In this document: positions 8,716 through 12,426 of the stretch, in pieces
Layout of the letters: the number at the start of each line of letters is the position of its first letter
Position numbering within the stretch: the first letter of the stretch is position 1
Made by a program: the position numbers and the translations under genes
DNA from: Planctomycetaceae bacterium
GTDB taxonomy: Bacteria; Planctomycetota; Planctomycetia; Planctomycetales; Planctomycetaceae
Direction of reading: 5' to 3'
Length of the DNA stretch: 12,426 nt
NCBI GenBank assembly: GCA_003445035.1
Contig: DLVV01000314.1
Coordinates: forward strand, 5,770-18,195
Notes under the pieces: generated by a model
Databases searched by the model: none
The model's input: the letters and a program-made list of their open reading frames with translations, nothing else
Told to the model about the DNA's origin: nothing

Positions 8716-8720
8716 CTCCC
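8716..8720 (-). promoter_or_regulatory. Ribosome binding site of the propeller-HEAT-Rid gene
   Basis: GGGAG on the minus strand, 8 bases before the ATG at 8707-8705. Neither the in-frame ATG at 8725 nor the GTG at 8746 has a comparable site, which supports the 8707 start and places the signal peptide at the true N-terminus. Confidence 0.6.
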
Positions 8721-8775
8721 GACATTCGAAGATCGACGTTGCGCACTCCAACATGCCGACGGCATTAGCCACCAA

Positions 8776-8799
8776 CGACGGACACCCGGGGTGCCGTCG
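8776..8799 (-). terminator. Strong GC-rich hairpin in the 118-base gap after the haem-toroid gene
   Basis: Read on the minus strand, CGACGG followed by CACC, loop CCG, GGTG, one bulged T and CCGTCG gives a stem of about 10 base pairs, starting 27 bases after the stop at 8826. No U-tract follows. A second, smaller perfect inverted repeat (ATGCCG-A-CGGCAT) lies at 8753-8765. The pair could terminate or attenuate transcription, or mark an RNA-processing site, between the first and second genes of the run. Confidence 0.4.
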
Positions 8800-8825
8800 C
8801 GTGATCCCGGCAGTCGCACGCCATT

Positions 8826-9998
8826 TTACGGAGCAGCGCTGACGCGTACCTTGTCCGGCAATTCACCGCACATGCCCAGCGCCAACAGCGGGTAACAGCT
8901 GCCGCTGAAGGTGATGAAGTGGAAACCGTCGGTGTTCAACGAACGAGTCCACCAGCGCCCCGACTTCCGCTGGTTCTGTTTCAGCCACTTCACACCTCGC
9001 TGGATCCGCTGATCCTTGGACGCAATACCGGCCTCACGGAGGACCAGCAGGGCCAGGCCCGTCTGGTGACCGTCGCTGGGCGGGTTCTTGAATTCAGGCT
9101 CCTCCTTCAATTTCGCTGCCCGGCTGCCATCACCCCATGTCTCTGGCGTGGCAAACGTGCGGATCGACCAGCCCCCATCCGACTGCTGGTGCTTCATGAC
9201 CATGTCGATCAGCGCTTGGCGCTTCTTCGCGCCCACCAGGCCGGGCACTCGGGTCGATGTCCACAGCAACAGCAGCCGACCGTAGTCGTGAGGCGGCTTG
9301 GTGGTCTTGAGATAGTTGTGCGTCTTGGCAACCCGGGCCATCAGGTCGCTGTCCTTGAGCCCTGCCAGCCATCCGGGAGCCGCCTCGAGTGCCATGGCAG
9401 CGACCGTTGTGCCGTGGTAGGCACTGGATTCGAAAGGTGGCCAGCAACCGATGTTGTTGAATGCGCCGTTGTCAGACTGAAGCGAGAGCATCAGCCGAAG
9501 GGCCTCATCCGTTTCGAGGGAAAGTTTCCCGGTGACATGCTTGTCCCATTCTGCCAGTCCGCCGGCCAGGTAGGCCACCTGGGTGGGCCGAATCCCCTTT
9601 CGCAGCGCCTCGATCTTCATCTTCTTCATCTTGGCCAGATCATTGACCAGGTTCATGCGGAGAGCCGGATCGGGCTTGCCGAGATAAGTCGAGAGGGACG
9701 GCCGCATCACGCCGTAGACGCCGGAGGTGTGGCAAGCGATACATTTTCGCTTCTTCCACCACAGCTTGTTGCCTTTCTCGATGTAAGCGGCGGCCTTGGC
9801 GGCCGAGAACTCCTTGAGCACCGGTTCATCGATGGACGCGCCCGGAATCGACTCCTTCTCGAAGTCATATTGCGGTTTCTGTGCCTTCTTGGCTTTGGGC
9901 TTGTCCTGGGCAACTCCGGTCTCGAGACCGATCCCATTCACAACCACGGTGGCCACCAACGACAGTCCGACAACCACCGAGCCCAATCGCACGTTCAT
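8826..9998 (-). CDS. Secreted haem-binding alpha/alpha-toroid (prenyltransferase/squalene-cyclase-like repeat) protein
   Basis: 390 residues from the ATG at 9998, preceded by AAGGAG with 8-base spacing; a longer frame reaching 10337 overlaps msrA and has a meaningless Arg/Pro-rich start. Residues 1-31 are a signal peptide (VVVGLSLVATVVV, ending near VAQ). A lysine-rich linker follows, then a CIACH haem-attachment motif at residues 86-90 (DNA 9729-9743). From about residue 140 to the end the protein looks like the alpha/alpha-toroid of terpene cyclases and prenyltransferases, with QW-like repeats such as LMLSLQSDNGAF (169-180), MKHQQSDGGWS (268-278) and VKWLKQNQRKSGRWW (336-350). The DxDD catalytic motif of squalene-hopene cyclase is absent, so it is unlikely to be a cyclase. 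Electron transfer or haem-dependent sensing outside the cytoplasm is inferred. It is the first gene of the leftward run. Confidence 0.85.
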   Translation of the reverse strand: MNVRLGSVVVGLSLVATVVVNGIGLETGVAQDKPKAKKAQKPQYDFEKESIPGASIDEPVLKEFSAAKAAAYIEKGNKLWWKKRKCIACHTSGVYGVMRPSLSTYLGKPDPALRMNLVNDLAKMKKMKIEALRKGIRPTQVAYLAGGLAEWDKHVTGKLSLETDEALRLMLSLQSDNGAFNNIGCWPPFESSAYHGTTVAAMALEAAPGWLAGLKDSDLMARVAKTHNYLKTTKPPHDYGRLLLLWTSTRVPGLVGAKKRQALIDMVMKHQQSDGGWSIRTFATPETWGDGSRAAKLKEEPEFKNPPSDGHQTGLALLVLREAGIASKDQRIQRGVKWLKQNQRKSGRWWTRSLNTDGFHFITFSGSCYPLLALGMCGELPDKVRVSAAP

Positions 9999-10006
9999 CT
10001 GCCCTA

Positions 10007-10012
10007 CTCCTT
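10007..10012 (-). promoter_or_regulatory. Ribosome binding site of the haem-toroid gene
   Basis: AAGGAG on the minus strand, 8 bases before the ATG at 9998-9996. This near-consensus site fixes the start and rejects the 503-residue extended reading. Confidence 0.8.
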
Positions 10013-10119
10013 CAAGAAACTCGTGTCCAAGACTTGCCCTCGGACCGCACGGGCCTGATGCTAACCGTTGTCCACGGGTGATTCCATTCCGCAACGGCTG
10101 TGGAACCAATTCTGACTGC

Positions 10120-10125
10120 AGGGAG
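10120..10125 (+). promoter_or_regulatory. Ribosome binding site of msrA
   Basis: AGGGAG, seven bases before the ATG at 10133. It supports that start over a GTG at 10100, which would add 11 residues not found in the family. Confidence 0.75.
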
Positions 10126-10132
10126 TGAGACG

Positions 10133-10597
10133 ATGGCACTGGCGACGTTCGGGGCGGGCTGTTTCTGGGGAGTGGAGGTGGCCTTCCGGCAACTGCCGGG
10201 CGTGAGTGACGCGGCCGTGGGTTATTGCGGCGGAAATCTCGAAAATCCCACCTACCAGGATGTCTGCACCGGGACGACCGGTCACGCCGAGGTGGTCGAA
10301 GTCGAATTCGAACCCGACCAGGTCTCGTTCGAGACACTCCTGGACCTGTTCTGGCAATGCCACGACCCGACGACGCTGAACCGGCAGGGACCCGACGTCG
10401 GCACGCAATACCGGTCGGCCATCTTCTTCCACTCTCCCGAGCAACAGCAGGTGGCCGAAGTCTCCCGGGCTGCGGCCCAGGAGCGGATTTCCCGCCCCAT
10501 CGCCACCGAGATCACCGGAGCCTCGACCTTCTTTCGCGCCGAGGAGTACCACCAGCAGTACCTCGAAAAGCGAGGCCTGGGCAGTTGCCACCTGTAG
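10133..10597 (+). CDS. msrA: Peptide-methionine (S)-S-oxide reductase MsrA
   Basis: 154 residues, typical of short MsrA enzymes. MsrA reduces the S epimer of methionine sulfoxide in proteins and free methionine, repairing oxidative damage, usually in the cytosol; no signal peptide is present. The hallmark GCFWG is at 9-13 with catalytic Cys10. Other conserved blocks are GYCGG (30-34), [18 protein letters not shown] (38-55), [23 protein letters not shown] (73-95) and YHQQYL (139-144). Cys152 near the C-terminus (GSCHL) could be the resolving cysteine that is then reduced by thioredoxin. The gene is transcribed away from the haem-toroid-led run and converges on the esterase, with 11 bases between the two stop codons. 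No msrB is visible next to it. The identification is secure. Confidence 0.97.
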   Translation: MALATFGAGCFWGVEVAFRQLPGVSDAAVGYCGGNLENPTYQDVCTGTTGHAEVVEVEFEPDQVSFETLLDLFWQCHDPTTLNRQGPDVGTQYRSAIFFHSPEQQQVAEVSRAAAQERISRPIATEITGASTFFRAEEYHQQYLEKRGLGSCHL

Positions 10598-10608
10598 CGG
10601 ACGATTCA

Positions 10609-12426
10609 CTACGAACCGGCTTCTATCTCCAGTGACTTCTCCGCCTTCATCACCCGGTACGTCGCCAGGGTGTGCTTCAACTCCCGGCGGGCGGCATCGG
10701 CCCCGAGCGGTTTTCCACCGGCTGTGACCGGATTGACGACCCGCAGCGGACGGGGTGCCAGCAGCGACATCCACTGGGGCAGATCGCCGACCGTCTTCAG
10801 GCTTCCGGGAATCAGCGTCCCGATCGGTCCGTCTCCATACGGCTGATCGGTGATCACCGACACGGGAGCGCCGTGAGTGTGCACCTCACCGATTCTCGAA
10901 TCGATCGCGGTGGCCACAACGGCCAGCGGCCCCGCCCCGCCCCGCCCCACGGCACGGACTTTCGGCAGCCGCCCCTTGTAGATCAGCTTGCCGAGACCAT
11001 CCAGTGCGCGGTGAATGTCGGAGACCCACTGGGTGATCAACGGTCGACCGATCCACATCGCCCATTGGCTGGAGTTGTGGTCGACGGCACGCCGAACCCG
11101 GTTCCCTTTGGGTGCCAGCGCGCCAGTGGCCCGCAATTCCACCACGGCCACATCCCACCCCGCCTTCAGCGCCTCGGTGTACTCCGTCGACTTCACCGCC
11201 GACATCGCACCGTCCAGGTCCAGAACCAGGGCCAGTCCCGGCGAGGATTCTCCACCCGGATGCCATCGGGTGGTCACCGTGATGCCGGGTTCCACCTCCA
11301 GTTGCAGAGCAACGGACTTGCCGGACTTGGTCACCTGGACCTTGCCGTCGCCCGCCCCGATCTCTCCGGGCACCCGGCACAGCCGTTTCAGGTGTGCCAC
11401 TCGCCATTCGGCCTCCGACTCCCAGTGCTCGGCGTGGACCGGTTCAACCTGCTTTTTCATCGCCTCAACGGCCAGTTGGCGAGCGTATTGCGGCAGGCTG
11501 ATATGCGTCCGGGGCCGCGAACTCTTCGGCCAGACCCTCACAGCTTCTCGTTCATCGGGCTGAAGTTTCGGTTCGGGAATCGGTGACCCGTCGCCAATCC
11601 CCTTCAGGTGCCTGGTCATCCAGCCGTACATCGCCTCTCGCATCGGCTGGTTGTAGGCGTGCCCCGAATTGACCGGCACGTGACGGATCACATTGCCGCG
11701 GTCGTACAGTTCAAAGACCGGACGGGCTCCGGCGATCGACTTCTTCGCCTCTCGAACCGAAAACTGCACGGCGTCCCGGGTGGCGTTGATCACCATCAGG
11801 GCTCGGGGAGCGACGAGGCCCAGCACCTGCCATTGGTCAGCGAAGGTCAACACGCCCGGAACCAGTTCGCACATACAACAGGCGGCCCCGAGGTAAGCCT
11901 GGTAGTTGCCGACCGAACAGACCGGCACCACGCACTTCAATCGCTCGTCCAATGCCCCTGCGTAAATCGTCTGGTTGCCACCTCCGGAGGTCCCCGTCAC
12001 TCCCAGGCGTCCCGGATCCACCTCCGGTCGTGTCTGCAGGTAATCCACTGCCCGCATATTCTCCCAGACCTGGATCCCGCACAGCAGCGTGCCTGTCGGC
12101 CACAACGTCGCGGCAACCATCTCGCCGTGGTATTCGCCGAGCCCGGTCTTCAGGCCCCGTTCACCGGCACCGAAGGCATCGACGGCGAGCACAAAGAAAC
12201 CGAGCTTGGCCAGGCCGATGCAGCGGGACTGAACCACCGGGTCCTGCTTGGCGCCGCTCCAGTGGCCATGCACGCACAAGACCGCCGGCATTCGCTTTGC
12301 GTTCCCGGAAGACACCTCGGGCACATAGGCATTGGCCGGCATCTCGATCCAACCGTCGCCGGTGCGAATCGTCCTGAGCACCAGGTGCTCGATCCGGTAA
12401 CCATCCCGTTTCTGCTCACGGATCTT
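10609..12426 (-). CDS. Acetylxylan-esterase-like alpha/beta hydrolase, two-domain (N-terminus cut by window edge)
   Basis: The frame is open to the last base, so the GTG at 12381 is probably internal and the true start lies outside; 605 residues are visible. From that GTG, the first alpha/beta-hydrolase domain has the oxyanion-type PAVLCVHGHWSG (32-43), the nucleophile elbow GVTGTSGGGN with Ser132 (DNA 11986-11988), a probable acid Asp203 in NATRD, and catalytic His241 in SGHAYNQPM. It therefore appears active, and such proteins in planctomycetes are usually annotated as acetyl xylan esterases that remove acetyl groups from polysaccharides. Residues about 380-590 look like a second alpha/beta-hydrolase half (PGLALVLDLDG, WVSDIHRALDGL, LAPRPLRVVNP) whose elbow reads VGRGGAG, with Gly481 in place of serine, so that half is likely non-catalytic. 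Substrate is not proven. Confidence 0.85.
   Translation of the reverse strand, partial: KIREQKRDGYRIEHLVLRTIRTGDGWIEMPANAYVPEVSSGNAKRMPAVLCVHGHWSGAKQDPVVQSRCIGLAKLGFFVLAVDAFGAGERGLKTGLGEYHGEMVAATLWPTGTLLCGIQVWENMRAVDYLQTRPEVDPGRLGVTGTSGGGNQTIYAGALDERLKCVVPVCSVGNYQAYLGAACCMCELVPGVLTFADQWQVLGLVAPRALMVINATRDAVQFSVREAKKSIAGARPVFELYDRGNVIRHVPVNSGHAYNQPMREAMYGWMTRHLKGIGDGSPIPEPKLQPDEREAVRVWPKSSRPRTHISLPQYARQLAVEAMKKQVEPVHAEHWESEAEWRVAHLKRLCRVPGEIGAGDGKVQVTKSGKSVALQLEVEPGITVTTRWHPGGESSPGLALVLDLDGAMSAVKSTEYTEALKAGWDVAVVELRATGALAPKGNRVRRAVDHNSSQWAMWIGRPLITQWVSDIHRALDGLGKLIYKGRLPKVRAVGRGGAGPLAVVATAIDSRIGEVHTHGAPVSVITDQPYGDGPIGTLIPGSLKTVGDLPQWMSLLAPRPLRVVNPVTAGGKPLGADAARRELKHTLATYRVMKAEKSLEIEAGS
10930..10948 (-). 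repeat. Perfect (GGGGC)3GGGG tract, predicted G-quadruplex, in the esterase coding strand
   Basis: On the minus strand the bases read GGGGCGGGGCGGGGCGGGG: four runs of four G separated by single C loops. This is a textbook motif for a very stable parallel G-quadruplex. It lies in the coding strand, so the mRNA would carry it too. It encodes Gly479 to Gly484 plus part of Val478, the degenerate nucleophile elbow of the second hydrolase half. Confidence 0.85.

Larger units (their letters stand above)
9999..10132. promoter_or_regulatory. Divergent intergenic region between the four-gene run and msrA
   Basis: This 134-base gap must hold the promoters of msrA (rightwards) and probably of the haem-toroid-led run (leftwards). 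I could not pick convincing -35/-10 boxes in either direction. A 6-base inverted repeat, CCGTTG (10065-10070) and CAACGG (10092-10097) with a 21-base spacer, and a possible stem TTCCA/TGGAA at 10082-10105 are the only symmetric elements seen. Either could be an operator or chance. Confidence 0.45.

Noticed and set aside
7583..8842. 419-residue open frame on the plus strand opposite the propeller domain
   Set aside because: No family pattern or signal peptide, and the opposite strand encodes conserved propeller blocks; treated as a shadow frame.
8826..9998. Squalene-hopene cyclase (hopanoid synthesis)
   Set aside because: The toroid repeats resemble the family, but the DxDD motif is absent, the protein is short and it has a signal peptide and CxxCH.
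9999..10337. N-terminal extension of the haem-toroid protein to 503 residues
   Set aside because: The extra 113 residues are Arg/Pro-rich, overlap msrA on the other strand, and precede a clear ribosome binding site and signal peptide at 9998.
10561..10575. CCTCG/CGAGG hairpin with an AAAAG loop near the end of msrA as a terminator
   Set aside because: Only five base pairs, inside the coding sequence ahead of the stop, and no T-tract follows.
1..12426. Mobile element, prophage, CRISPR array or defence system
   Set aside because: No transposase, integrase, phage or nuclease-type gene, no regular repeat-spacer pattern and no tRNA-flanked att-like repeats were seen.

Overview
The window looks like a chromosomal segment of a planctomycete (phylum Planctomycetota), probably a free-living heterotroph. 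The strongest sign is the 1036-residue secreted protein at 2027-5137. It joins a membrane-bound-dehydrogenase-type propeller, HEAT repeats and a C-terminal single-haem domain, an architecture typical of that phylum. The DNA is GC-rich, most products carry Sec-type signal peptides, and I see no tRNA, rRNA, insertion sequence, CRISPR array or phage gene.

Layout. (1) Positions 1-1589, plus strand: the C-terminal end of a neutral/alkaline ceramidase-like protein, overlapped by 4 bases by a secreted six-bladed kelch propeller. (2) Positions 1617-9998, minus strand: four genes in one direction, apparently read from the intergenic region near 10,000 leftwards. They are a haem-binding alpha/alpha-toroid protein, a very large secreted fusion (five-bladed glycosidase-like propeller, HEAT repeats and three Rid domains), the planctomycete dehydrogenase/HEAT/cytochrome protein, and a small L-rhamnose-mutarotase-family enzyme. 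Gaps are 118, 66 and 92 bases; the 118-base gap holds a strong GC-rich hairpin. (3) Positions 10133-10597, plus strand: msrA, divergent from the four-gene run. (4) Positions 10609-12426, minus strand: an acetylxylan-esterase-like alpha/beta hydrolase, convergent with msrA and cut by the window edge.

Reading the genes together (inference): the four-gene run could serve extracytoplasmic handling of a carbohydrate. The propeller fusion would bind or cleave a glycan, the dehydrogenase would oxidise a sugar and pass electrons to its C-terminal haem, the haem-toroid protein would act as a partner, and the mutarotase would interconvert sugar anomers in the cytosol. The neighbouring esterase fits a polysaccharide theme. 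No substrate can be named from sequence.

The most unusual items are the secreted single-chain triple Rid module, in which all three domains lack the catalytic arginine; a CxxCH haem motif set inside a toroid rather than in a cytochrome domain; and a perfect (GGGGC)3GGGG tract in the coding strand of the esterase that encodes the degenerate nucleophile-elbow region of its second hydrolase half.
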